Assembly: GCA_028023455.1 (NCBI GenBank)
Contig: JAQFVV010006197.1
Span: forward strand, 15,809,254-15,873,253
DNA: 64,000 bases
Source of the DNA: Epiperipatus broadwayi
Lineage: Eukaryota; Onychophora; Udeonychophora; Euonychophora; Peripatidae
Reading direction: 5' to 3'
Below, piece after piece: positions 13,501-25,265 of this stretch (position 1 is its first letter; each line of letters opens with the position of its first letter). Both the position numbers and the translations under genes were made by a program. The notes under the pieces are model-generated. The model had not been told where the DNA came from and made no database searches. It worked only from the letters and a program-made list of their open reading frames with translations.

Positions 13501-14837
13501 ATTTGTTTAATTCTTTATCATTTTATCAATTCATATAGAAGGATATAAGTTGATAATTCGTTGTGAAGGTTAAAAATTTTAAACAGGCACATTTACAGAT
13601 AATATATATGTTTATTTTATGGGGAAAGGAAATATGTGATTGAAGTCATGAGATTTTTTATTTAGAGATAATAGGTGAGAAATTTTGAAACATAATTTCA
13701 GAATAATTTTGCATTTTCTGATCAATATTTATAGAGAAAGTATTTCTTTAAAAAATGATTGATATAGAAAGACATATGTGGTCATCTTTATTTAATTAAT
13801 ATTTATATAGAAGATATAATAAATGAATATTACTTAGAAAATGTTTGGTATAAGGAGAGTTTAGAGCAAGTTCTTTTCTGATAATACATCAATGTTTTAC
13901 AGGCAGGAAAATGGAATTTGGCCAGGCTATTCAAAGTTTTTAACTCATACTTTCTAATGGATAAAATTAATCTAGCTTGTTTTCTGATTAATTATGTTAG
14001 AATTACTCCACCATTATTAAAAACTTTCTCAATCTTTTAATAATGTTTATATTATGGTAGGCATCAAATGAGAATCTCCACTATCTGTTATGATTTTCTT
14101 GTCAATATTTCTAATAACATCCCAATAATATCCATGCAGTTCTTGTTTATAGATTTACATTTTTGACATGCTATTAATGTTCTCATTATAATAAATGGCA
14201 TAGCATGCTTTTATAAATTATTGTATTTCATATCATTAAAATTTTAGTGCTTACAGGTTTTGTGTGTTTCTAAATTAAGTTACCAGTGTGGCAACATGCT
14301 TACTCTTATTGGCATTTGCTAGGACCCTGTAATTGTAATTAATAATTATTTTATACACTACCCATAAAATGGTAAGTGGATTAACAATGCTGTTTTACAT
14401 AAATTCTCATTTAATGTTGAACTGTAAACACAATCTCAAAATACATATTTAGAGTTTTGAATATCATACTAGGATGTTTTAGAGTTTCATGGCTTACAAA
14501 TGTATACCTTCATGTTATTTATGTCATTACTCAATAAAATCAAGCATTCTACCTACAGAATTTAATATTTGCTTTTTGTCTATTTTGAGTTTTTGAAACT
14601 TCTATGTATTTAAATGATCTGGGTGGATATGTTATTTTAATACACTCAAAAAATTTCTCAAACTGAATGGTAATGCTATCTTCTATCTGAGCTTTTTTTT
14701 AAACTTATCTTGGAAAATCTTTGAATTAAAAAGTGAATTGTTTTTTTGTTGACTCCTTAAAACAAGTAATCATTGTGAATACAATTGGAATATAAGACAT
14801 AAATATAGTTAATGTAATATTGGAATAACTTTTTATA
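10511..14837. other. AT-rich DNA, no gene seen
   Basis: No coding frame, RNA gene or clear transposon was recognised. Short microsatellite stretches and poly(A)/poly(T) runs are scattered through it. Confidence 0.55.
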
Positions 14838-14930
14838 ACTAACTAACTAACTACTACTACAACTACTTTTCTCCTTCTCCTCCTCCTTATTATTATAATA
14901 ATAATAACAACAACAATAATGATGATGATG

Positions 14931-14964
<34 letters not shown>

Positions 14965-14985
14965 CAACAACAACAACAACAACAA
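14838..14985. repeat. Compound microsatellite
   Basis: Successive blocks are (AACT)n, (ACT)n, a CTCCTT-rich run, (ATT)n, (AAT)n, (AAC)n, (ATG)n, (AAT)n and finally (AAC)n. The order suggests repeated slippage and interconversion of related triplets. Confidence 0.95.
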
Positions 14986-16941
14986 ATAATCAAATGTTTT
15001 ATGGCTTGGGTATTTATAAAAAATTAGAGTACTGAAAGTGATAATAATTATCATTAAGTATCATCAACTCTTTACACTCATGAGAACAGTACTTCTTTAA
15101 AATGATCTGTTTTCCGTTGAAAAGCATGGTAAAACAAACCCCTATTTATAATATTAAAATTATCATTGATTTCTAATTTTGACTTTCTCCAAAAATGTTA
15201 TTTCTATAGTGTTTTTCCTTTATAGACTATATATTATTTTATAAAAAATTTATAATGAAAAGTTTCTTCATATTTTTTTGAAACTTATATAAATTCAAAC
15301 ATGTGATAAACCACGTTTTCAAAAATTACTGTTCCTATTTTAGAATTGCCTAAATCATAAATGAATGTTGTTCAAAAGAGAAAATTTACTCATGTGCTTC
15401 CATGGATAAAGAAAATATTGAATGACCATCTTTATAGAGAAAATGAATTAATAGTGACCAATGATTGAGGTTTGTTTTTTTAATATTTTATTAATTAAGT
15501 CTCTCTGCCTATTATTTCCTAATAAAAATGCTCAAATGAGATTTAAAAAAAAATTAAATATACAAACAATAAAGTTCATCCACAAAGAAAATGATGATGA
15601 TCTTCACTATCATCTTCATTAAATGATCATTATTATTCCTGATGAAGGTGTTCACTGACTTATTATTACATATTCTAATAGTAAAGTGTATTTTTGATTT
15701 TCATGGATAGAATAATAGCCAAAAATTTGGTAACTAAGAAAAAGGGATGGTAAACACTGCTGAGGCAAGTAAAATCAATATTTAGTGTACAAAATTGATT
15801 TAATTGAAAATATTCACATATTTTAATCCATTCTATTTGATATTTTGTATATATTAGCAACAATTTTACTATAAAGATAGAAGGATTGTCAACAATTTCT
15901 GATACCAATGCCAAAATATCCATTTGCCCTAGATAGTAACATTAATATTATACTAAGAAAAAAAAAGATTTATTACAATATCCATAAAAGGTTAATTAAA
16001 TTAAGATATAAAACGAATTTAACAAGATTTCCATGAATGCTGATAATAAATTCTTTTTATAAATTTTTTGAATTCTTATCTAAAAGTGCTCTTTGAGAGA
16101 GATTCATGGGCATATAAGACTGATAGTAATGAATTAGAAATTAATAACTACATATAACTTGGTCAACTTATTATACAGATGGAAGTATAGTGCATAAAAT
16201 AAATCATAAAATTAAATGTGAATGGAGCAGTTTTGGTAAAAATAATTTTCTGTTAAAAGAATATTTTCCCATTTCTTTAAAAAACGTTTTTTTTAATCAT
16301 TATCTATGTGTTTAAAAAAGATTTTTAATAAGTTGATTTTATGAGTTGGATCTGAGACTTGAACACTTGACAATACAAATAATGCCAGATTACATACTGA
16401 AATAGAGAGAGATCTATGTTGGGAATACAAAAAGTGATTCAAAGCAAAATACACAAATGAAGGAACAAACACATGTCGCTGATATCTTGTAAAAGAATTA
16501 AGAAGCTAAAATGAAGTTGAGCTAAACATATTGCTAGAACAAATGATAATATGTGAACAATCAAAGTCTTAAATTGAAATCCAATATAATATAGAGTATA
16601 GAAAAATATTTATGTGTGAAATGGATAAAATGAGAGAATGAAATTACCTAAAGTAATTAGATTGGAAATAGTAAACTTGGAAAGAACTTCATTCAACTAC
16701 AGTTGATCCTACAACAATAATATTAGATGGAATATTTAGATTACGAGTGTGTTTAATGATATATTTTTGGGATAGATGTTCAAATTAAAACTGATTGAAA
16801 ATTTATGTGAATTAAGCATTGCAAAATAACAATATTTGAATACAATTATATTTTTTAAATAAAAATTAAAATTGCTATACTGAAAAGTTTAATTAATTTA
16901 TGATTTGAAATACATGCATTATTATATCTGGAACTTAATTG
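14986..16941. other. AT-rich DNA, no gene seen
   Basis: No supported gene. A minus-strand frame at 15675-15923 has no recognisable motif and the composition of background sequence. Confidence 0.55.
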
Positions 16942-17295
16942 TAAATATAGGGGATTTGAACTCAGATATGGGAATAACAACAATATTGGCAGCAGCATGG
17001 GATTTGGCATTCTATCATCAGATTTTCAATGATATGGATGGCTGAAGAATTGGAGGTTGGAGTATATTGAAGCCTGTTCATTAAAGTATAAAGATTTGCT
17101 ATCTTAATATAAACTGAGCACTGATTATATATATAGTGTAGGAGATGATAATCTGGACCAACTGATGAGTGCTGGTTCAGCATGAAATACGTATATTGGT
17201 AAATATTTATCTTTTCTACATGTGTATTAGTAGTATGAGATAGTGTGGATAGTTGAAGGTTGCTTGAATGTCTGAATTCAAATCCCCTATATTTA
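16942..17295. mobile_element. 354 bp element with inverted ends carrying a hammerhead ribozyme
   Basis: The ends are TAAATATAGGGGATTTGAA at 16942 and its near-perfect inverse at 17271-17295, differing at one or two places. The GATTTGAA/TTCAAATC part of each end resembles a tRNA B box (GGTTCRANNCC), one on each strand. The interior has no coding frame but holds a complete hammerhead motif at 17157-17200. A related, decayed copy lies at about 35.4 kb. The layout recalls short hammerhead-bearing SINE-like repeats such as schistosome Sm-alpha, though a MITE that captured a ribozyme is also possible. Confidence 0.65.
17157..17200 (+). ncRNA. Type I hammerhead ribozyme (self-cleaving RNA motif)
   Basis: All conserved parts are present in order. 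Stem I is ACCAA (17157-17161) with TTGGT (17196-17200), five pairs. The core CTGATGA is at 17162-17168. Stem II is GTGCTG/CAGCAT with a GTT loop (17169-17183). GAAA is at 17184-17187. Stem III is the tiny ATA/TAT around a CG loop. The base before stem I is A (17195), giving an AUA cleavage triplet that fits the NUH rule. Very short stem III is typical of genomic type I hammerheads, which often act as dimers. Predicted cleavage follows 17195. No activity is shown. Confidence 0.8.
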
Positions 17296-20200
17296 ATAAT
17301 GTATGATAGAATAAACATTATTAATCAATTTATGATATATATTTCATTTTGTATTTATAAATAACTACAAAATACTAAAGAATCAACTTGTAATATTAGA
17401 AACATATTAAAAATAAACATTTAGGTTTTATTTCTTCTACAATATTTTTATTCAGTCATTCTATATGTGATTTTTTTTTTCAAACAATATATATTCATAC
17501 AATAATAATTATGCATTGTTTCTTGGGAGGCCAGATAACACTTGGCACCAATGCGATCAGTTGAACACAATATTTAGATGAATCAATAGATTTAATACTT
17601 TCTCAGCTATAATCATTTCATAAACAATAAAAATGCTGAGAGTGGATATTAGTAATTTGCCCCCTTTTGTTCCTTTATTTAATATTTCAAAGTCTTTCAG
17701 TTAGTTAATAGTAAATTTATTTTTGCAACCCTTAAAAATATTTTAAAAAAAATTAAATTCATTAAAAAGTTATACAATTATTGTATGTAAGGTTTATATA
17801 TCAATTTGTTTTATTAAAAATTATTTATTGGGTACCTTGCGATAAGATAACATTTTGCTCTATTTCAGTTTTTAAAAATATCAAAGAATAAAAACAAAAT
17901 CAAAAAACTCAGAAGAAAGCATCAAGTTTAATTTAACACCAAATCAGCTATTGACAAATTCAGCCTTGTTAAATCTCTATAGGAGACACTTGTATTAAAC
18001 ATAAGCATAGTTATGAAGGCCATGAAAAATAATTTTATACACTTTATACTATTTACCTCATGAAAAACTATAGTCTGATTGCGAAAAATAATTCAGTTAT
18101 TATTTAAGCCTTCAAGACATTTATTTCGTCAATCCCTTTATAAAAATAAGATTAAAGTATAAACTAATCGTTGGGTATTATTTGTAATGTCAGTCCCAAT
18201 AAAGAAATATTTAAAAATTTATCAGTGATTCTTATTATATACAATCTAAAATACAGTCTTAAAAAAAACGATCATATACTTTGGTGAAATTTGAGACATC
18301 TAAACATAAAAAAAATGAATTAAGATTAGGAAAAAAAAATTTAGCAGCAATATTTCATTCTACTTCAAAACATTTATTGAAAACTTGAGTTATCAATAAA
18401 TATTATATAATGGACTATTATATCTACACCCCCAAATTTGTTTGTGCATTGTGGATTTTGTCACTTAGAAGTCATGAAGCCAATGGGTTTTACATCAAGC
18501 AGCCACTTTATTACTATCAATTAAATGGCTTAAAATTAAAAATCACCCAGTCTAATACTATTCTAGTAAATAAACAATTTGGATGGAGTTTTATGTTATC
18601 TATAGATCTGAAAACTTTCTTTGACAAAGAGCCTAAGCAAGAAATTAATCTGGGTGTTTGAAAATAATAGCATTATCATTCAGTATTTGCTCTGAAGTAG
18701 AGTAAAAAGTATAATCTCTAAAAGTATATGTTAAATGTAAATAGTAAAGACTATCCTGAGCAAAAGAGTGAAAGATGCATACAATTACCATAAAACTGAG
18801 ATATTTAAAAGATTTCCCCCTAAAAGTGTAAGTTAAATGTATGCAGAAAAAATGTCATGTGTCATTTAAAGCAAATATTAAAAACTCAATTATAAAAAAT
18901 TTGGCCAGATCACAACAAACCAATATTAAGGACCTTAAAAGTTTGAAAAAACGAATATACAAAGGCTGATCAGCTATAAAATTACTTATAAACAATATTT
19001 GGATATTCTCAAATAATTATATAAACCAAAACTACATTATACAAGATGATCAATACATTATTATACTAATCATTAAAAAGCTAATGTTCAGTAAATATTC
19101 ACCAACCATTTTGAAACTGCCAGAGTATAAACTCAAGTCTGCAGACACATCTGTTAGTTGTACCTAGCTGCTGTAACTTTATGAAAAAATATTTGAATTT
19201 TCAGACATTTATTATTTTTGCATGCCAGCATCTAATCATAGATTAACCACATTAATCTAATTGGTCCACAGAAATTAAAAATTACATTATATTGATAAAC
19301 AACCTCATTTTTAATGAAAGTTTATATTTTCTAAAACAAGAATGCAAAACATAACTAAAGAACTATATAAGGGTTTATGCAACATGAACATTTCAGACAT
19401 GTTTTACAATGGGCTCACATTGTCTAAAGAAATTTACTAGATCAATAACCTAAATATAAAATAGTAAGAGTAGTTCTCTTGAGTAAATACATAAATTGTT
19501 GTTAATATTATATTATATTTTATCCATTACTAAAAGAATCTATCAAAAAATCAATGTTTTAAATATTTTTTTCTTCTAGTAACCAATGATCAGTCAATTC
19601 TTTATGCCATTTCAAAATTATCTGTGACATTAACTAAAGCCACAAAGCAAAAATCCAGACATATATATATAAATCTCAAATCACAAGATTCAATATAGTT
19701 TCAAAAATTATCAACAGCAATTATCAAACAATATGTGCAGAAGTCTGATTATTTTTTTAACAAATATAAAATTAAAAAACTCAAATCTTGATCAGAATCA
19801 AATTTAAACTAGTTTATCAATAAATAATGTACAAAAAAATTCCTGAAAATAGTGAAATTCTATTCTCTTTGTAAAAAAACAATAATAATCAACCAAAACA
19901 AAATTAAACTAAACATTCAATTCTGTTTATCTTCATAAGTTTAAAAATGTTGCCAAGAGACAAAGTAGTGTTTTTTAGGTAACCATCCCAACTACAGATC
20001 CAAAATTGATTGGTAAATGGGTATTTAGATTTTATTATCTAGAAGTAAAAACAAGAATGAAAAACTGCTTCAAATCTTATCAACTGGAAATTGGTAATTC
20101 TGGTAGTTACTGCCTTCACTATGAAGAGTAGTTGTAGAGGACTTTGTCTCACTGTGGACTATTTAAAAGCAATTTTATCTTTTTACCTTCATAATTATTC

Positions 20201-21857
20201 ACTGCAGGGACATTGTTTCATTCCATAATTCAAACAAATCAGCAAAACAATTTATAAAAATCCCAAAATGAATTAAAAAGCATTATGTTCTCTAGAGCAT
20301 GAAACTTTGTGATTAATGATTGGGATTGTTTTGCAATATTAGAATCTTCCCACTAGGTTATATAATTAAGAAGATTCAATATTAAGAAAAGATATACATT
20401 TAAATCAAGACAATAACATGAGCAATCAATATCAAATTCAATAATAATAAAATAGCCACTTGTAAATGAATCTGACAATTCTAACTTCAAGAAGAAGAAA
20501 AAAGGAGAGTAAAAATGAAAAAAAAACAACTCTAGAAATGAGTTTTGTAACACTTATATATAAATGGGTCAATGAAATACATAAAATAATGCAGTTTTTT
20601 TTTTGTTAAAGTCAAACTAATTACCAAGGTTATAAAATACTTTTAGAGATAAATATTTGAACTAAATCATGTCTATCATTTTTCAGCTACAACAGTAAAA
20701 TAAACACCCATGTTGACATTTCTCACTGAAATCTAATTTTTTCAACAATAAACAAAAGTAAATCTTTCTTGAAATTTAGAATAGAATTAAAAATTGGTTA
20801 ATTTAACTAAGAAATATACCTTCAATAACAGGTCATTAATATTTAATAAGTTAAACTACTGCCTCCATAAATACTTCAATATTCTTATAAGTAGCATGCA
20901 TAAAAAAGAAATTTCCACTCATCCTTGTTTCTGTTGCATTTATCATTTATTGCTACTTAGCTGCGTCAAAACAATATTCTTGTATGAGCACAGGTAAAAA
21001 CACTGCAATATTCTTTTATCCCAAGATCCTCCAATTCTAATAGCATTAGCTCTTCATTTGCTTTTTTTCTAGTTAATTGTAGAAGTATTTATTTTTATTG
21101 CTAGGATAGTGTAAATGATTGAAACATCACATGACTTTTTCTGTTTTCATTCAGCACTTGCTTTAGGATATTCTAAAAGCATATGTTGAATGTAAAAAAA
21201 AGTCTTGTAATTGTTTATCAGTGATAAATAAGCTAATATCAATGATTTCCCATCTCTATATTAACTGACAGCAAAGCGAGTATCAATCTAATGTTGGCTA
21301 TTTTTATATGTCAGACACTTTTACAAATTTGTGATTTATTATTAGATACCAGTCTATACTTTAATTAAATATGAAGTTGCCCTCTCTTTCAATTACTATT
21401 CAATTTATCTGTGTTTTCTATAATTCTTATATTTTAAGTATCATTTCCTAAGAAATCCTATCCTTTCCCTTGCCTACTGCAATGCCAATTTCCTTAATAA
21501 CTTATTACCAATTAAACAGTTGTGTTTTTTCATCACTGTGAAATTAAACTAGGATTAATAATGCAGATTTTTTATACATTATTATCTTTTTTCACACTTT
21601 TCTGTAATAAACATTGCTAGCATCAATTATTGTTAGCTCAATGCATTACTGCCAGTTGATACAACAAATCACTAGAATGATTTTAGAGTTTTTTTCTACT
21701 TAACTATGTCTAGGTCTGCTCACCTTGTGCAACTCAACTAATATCCACTACTATTAAGACTGTTCTTGGAAGCCATTGGAATCCAAGAGTTTTTCTCAAT
21801 TTATGCTAAATGATATATCATCAAAAATAGAAATCCATTATGATTCTTTTATATATA
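17296..21857. other. AT-rich DNA, no gene convincingly seen
   Basis: An 83-codon frame on the plus strand at 18410-18661 has a less skewed composition than the surroundings but no motif I recognise and no splice or poly(A) context, so it is left uncalled. A loose motif, TCTAAAAGTATATGTTAAATG, recurs near 18715, 18815 and 21171 and may mark an old dispersed repeat. Confidence 0.5.
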
Positions 21858-22172
21858 TTTAAATAAATCAACAATATAATATAAAATATCTTTATGTAAC
21901 AGCAATAATATATATAATAATAATCATACATAAAAAAGCTCTTTTCAGCAAATATTAATTTTTGCCCTTTTCAAGGTGTTTTAACTAATTTACAATTGCT
22001 ATATATGCAACAGTAGATAGTAATTGTAAATTAGTTAAAACACCTTGAAAAGGGCAAAAATTAATATTTGCTGAAAAGAGCTTTTTTGTGTATGATTATT
22101 ATTATTATATATATATATATTATTGCTGTTATATAAAGATATTTTATATTATATCGTTGATTTATTTAAATA
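21858..22172. repeat. Fold-back (palindromic) repeat, family D
   Basis: Two nearly identical inverted arms of about 140-150 bp (21858-21997 and 22022-22172) flank a 24 bp spacer. The arms contain AAAAGAGCT..., the GGGCAAAA block and an ATT-rich outer part. The right arm also matches the monomer at 158-285. A transcript would fold into one long hairpin. Whether it moves as an inverted unit or arose by head-to-head insertion is not resolved. Confidence 0.85.
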
Positions 22173-22850
22173 AATGATATATATATATAGTATATATTGT
22201 TTCTTTTTAAAGATTATCAATTCATTGGCAAACTAAACTGGAACTGATTCTTGATTATAGATAATGTCAATAATTCAATTTGTTTATAATAAATACATTT
22301 AGATAATTAAATTCATTCTAAAAAAGGAAATTTAATATTTGTAAGTTATCAAATGTAGCCAAATTTAAAATCACTCAGACAAACATAATTAATATCCTTT
22401 ATTCAATCTAGTAAAAAATATTTGTTGATCAAAATGATTAAAACTAAAAGGTTATTGTTTTAATTCATGTAAAAATAAAACAATAATGTCTATTAAATGA
22501 TACTAAATAAAATTAAAAGAGCAGCATTTTTCACCAAATCTAAAGTCATATACTTTAAGATGTGATATGTTGGACTATTTCCATCATTTATGAGTGAATA
22601 TTGAATGTATAGAAAATTTTAAACTTTATTTAAACTTTTCAAATACAAACAACTTGTTAGTAATAACACACACAAATAGACAATACAGGTTAGTAATTAC
22701 ACAACGTTTCGAGTAGTATTATTCTCCACTCTTCTTCAGGTGTTGCTGGCCTATATGCACAGTGACAATATTCGCTTAGAAGTTGAACTCGCACCTTTAG
22801 ATTCTTGTATATTGAATTTAAGGCAAACGGTATACCAACTGAGCTATTCT

Positions 22851-22945
22851 GACAGAATAGCTCAGTTGGTAGAGCGTTTGCCTTAAATTCAACATACAAG
22901 AATCTAAAGGTGCGAGTTCAACTTCTAAGCGAATATTGTCACTGT
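22851..22945 (+). ncRNA. tRNA-derived SINE head with A and B boxes
   Basis: TAGCTCAGTTGGTAGAGC (22858-22875) is an excellent RNA polymerase III A box as in tRNAs. GGTGCGAGTTCAACTTC (from 22909) is a good B box. The spacing of about 50 bp is a bit long for a plain tRNA, and the anticodon arm does not fold well, so this is a tRNA-derived promoter region rather than a working tRNA gene. The same head lies inverted on the minus strand at about 22760-22850. Confidence 0.75.
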
Positions 22946-22960
22946 GCATATAGGCCAGCA

Positions 22961-23005
22961 ACACCTGAAGAAGAGTGGAGAATAATACTACTTGAAACGT
23001 TGTGT
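22961..23005 (+). ncRNA. Hammerhead-like motif in SINE (right arm)
   Basis: ACAC (22961-22964) can pair with GTGT (23002-23005) as stem I. CTGAAGA at 22965-22971 fits the CUGANGA core. One extra A follows, then GAGTGG pairs with CTACTT as stem II, then GAAA (22994-22997), then ACGT and T before stem I. Stem III is only a self-complementary ACGT, which could pair between two molecules. The extra A and minimal stem III depart from the consensus, so activity is doubtful. The same motif, with a better stem II, lies on the minus strand at 22699-22743. Confidence 0.4.
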
Positions 23006-23229
23006 AATTACTAACCTGTATTGTCTATTTGTATGTGTTATTACTAACAAGTTGTTTGTATTTGAAAAGTTTAAATAAAGTTTAAAATTTTCTATACATT
23101 CAATATTCACTCATAAATGATGGAAATAGTCCAACATATCACATCTTATAATATACCATCATTACAAACCTTCAGACAAATATCATTTACTTTAAAATTG
23201 TTTTTTCTTCAAATAATTTCTGAAGTCAA

Positions 23230-23300
23230 GCGTTGGTGGTCGAGGAGTCAGCACAGCTGCTTTACAAGCAGTTATTGTGGGTTCGCTTCCTGGCCGATGC
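23230..23300 (+). ncRNA. tRNA-Val-like sequence, probably the head of a SINE
   Basis: The 71 bases have tRNA length. The acceptor stem pairs GCGTTGG with CCGATGC over seven positions (two wobbles). The anticodon arm is CTGC-TTTACAA-GCAG, giving a UAC (valine) anticodon. The T loop TTCGCTT is preserved, but the T stem has only three or four pairs and the D stem is weak. It runs shortly into an AAT repeat, as SINE tails often do. A decayed tRNA gene is the alternative. Confidence 0.6.
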
Positions 23301-23312
23301 TTTGACACATGA

Positions 23313-23366
<54 letters not shown>

Positions 23367-23367
23367 T
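23313..23367. repeat. (AAT)n/(ATT)n microsatellite, SINE tail
   Basis: An AAT run turns into an ATT run at about 23342, making a self-complementary tract directly after the tRNA-Val-like sequence. Confidence 0.9.
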
Positions 23368-25265
23368 ACGAAATTTGGTTTTATTTTTTTGGAAACATGA
23401 TAAAAGATTTATAATAGAACAATTTTTAAATAAGTTCACAGAGATTTTTTAAAAATAGTATTCCTGACTTTAAAATATAGGAAAAATAAAAGTATATGAT
23501 ACATTAAAAACAGTCCACCAACATCTATTAAGTTGAGCTATATAATTAAGATATCATTATTTACATAAACACATCTGATATGAAAATTCTGTCTGGAAAA
23601 TAAACGTTTGACTTTTCATTAAGAAGTGTATGAATAATTTTATCAAGATATTTTAATAACAGAATACTTCAATATATTGAAAACAAACTTAAACAAAGAA
23701 ATATAAGTGAAGAGATAAAATATTCAATAATATATGGATACAGTAATCAAATGGACTTCAAGGATTTGATGTGTGAGTTTTATTAAAATATTGCCCTGAG
23801 CAATCATACCAGTGCAAAAATGATTAATTATGAAGCTAAAGGCTGAAAAGATTTCCATCATTGAAGATAAAAACAAATTTCTTTAACTATTTAAAAAACC
23901 TTTGTGTTTTACTTAGCACTTTGGTTTAGTGTTTAAATATTGTATAATTTTTTGAATGACTGACCATAAAATAAATGAATTAGAACATCTACATAACACT
24001 TTGTTAAAAGGTGTGACCAAATAATATTGAGCAGTATAAAGAATAGAAAATGAAATTCATCTTAGATATCTATAAAATGTTATTGTAATTTGCTTAAATT
24101 TTACATAATGTTTCAACTACTGCATATAAAATACACATCTTCAGATTTATAATTATTTTTTAGGATTTAGTTTTACTATTTATTAAAAAAGTTATATCAT
24201 GTTAATATACATTTTTGAACAATACATTTCTGGTTTGAAAATAAATTTGCATATCATATTATAGTTGTTAATTGCATTGAAAGGTAAAAAAAAATCTTGA
24301 AAATCATTTTTGTAATTAAAAAAAGAATAATTGATTTTTTAAAATCAATAAAGAGTTTAATTTAATACCAACTTACATAAAATAGTTGCATATAAGTAAT
24401 TAAAATAAGGATCAAATGACATATAAGCAGCAGAAGTGAAAGATTGAGCTTCAATTCAGGAACATTTTAACTATGAAGTTCATTAGTCTATCACTATACT
24501 AAACCTCTCAGGGCGTTAGAAGTAGTTATCAATTACTGTTATTTTTTAGAAAAAAATCTGTTGTCATGTTTATTGTATGAAAGTTTTAATATAGAGAAAT
24601 TATGAATAATTCTGTGTGTTTCTGTAAATAATTAAAATTAGTATTTATTTATATTAATTACATTAATACAAAATATGTTCCTACATTCTGGATTATTCAT
24701 AATTAAATTTTAGTTCTCATTAGCCTTTAGCATAAGTTTATTAAATAATTTTAAGTACATTTTTTAAATGAGTTTTCTTTTTCCAATATTTAAAATTATT
24801 ATTTGAAAAAAGAATATAAAAAATTTATCATAAAAAAATGGGTTTACTTTAGCTATTTATTACAGACATGAATGTTTAAGATGTACTACATATACAATAA
24901 AGTACAGTATTAAAAAATGAAAAATTAAGGAACTGATTTTGAATGTTTTTGTTGATAAAAACATGTAATCAATATGAGCCTTTCTACAGTCCTCCATATA
25001 TGAAGAATGCATTTTTGTACAAATCAATTGCCTCCACATAAAAAAAAACAAATGTTATTGTATGAAGATATTTTAAATAATAAAGATATCAACATAAAAT
25101 CAGGCAACAAAAACATAAATTTACATAACTTACCAACATATTTAAAAATAAGTGTAAAAAATAACAGAAGTATACTTATTAATCATCTATTAAATAAATA
25201 ACTCTTGAATGTTTCTATCTACTAGTATACCATAAAAGAAATAATCAAATCCTCATAAAACATTT
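23368..25265. other. AT-rich DNA, no gene seen
   Basis: No supported gene or transposon. Frames of 60 codons or so near 24860-25200 lack any motif. Confidence 0.55.

Larger units (their letters stand above)
22556..23148. repeat. 593 bp palindrome: two tRNA-derived SINEs head to head
   Basis: The arms run 22556-22850 (minus) and 22851-23148 (plus) with virtually no spacer. They differ at only a few positions, so the dimer is young or homogenised. Each arm reads, from the centre outward: tRNA-like head, a CTGAAGAAG...GAAACGT block, a TTACTAACAAGTTG block, an AATAAAG poly(A)-signal-like site, then shared outer sequence to the palindrome ends. The outer 60 bp being mirrored too suggests that the inversion includes flanking DNA. 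Confidence 0.85.

Noticed and set aside
15651-15680. CTGATGAAGG near a CTGA repeat, checked as a hammerhead
   Set aside because: No stem II partner and no GAAA follow at the required distance.
16962-17318. 118-codon minus-strand frame
   Set aside because: It runs across the hammerhead-bearing element and its inverted ends. The non-coding explanation is better supported.
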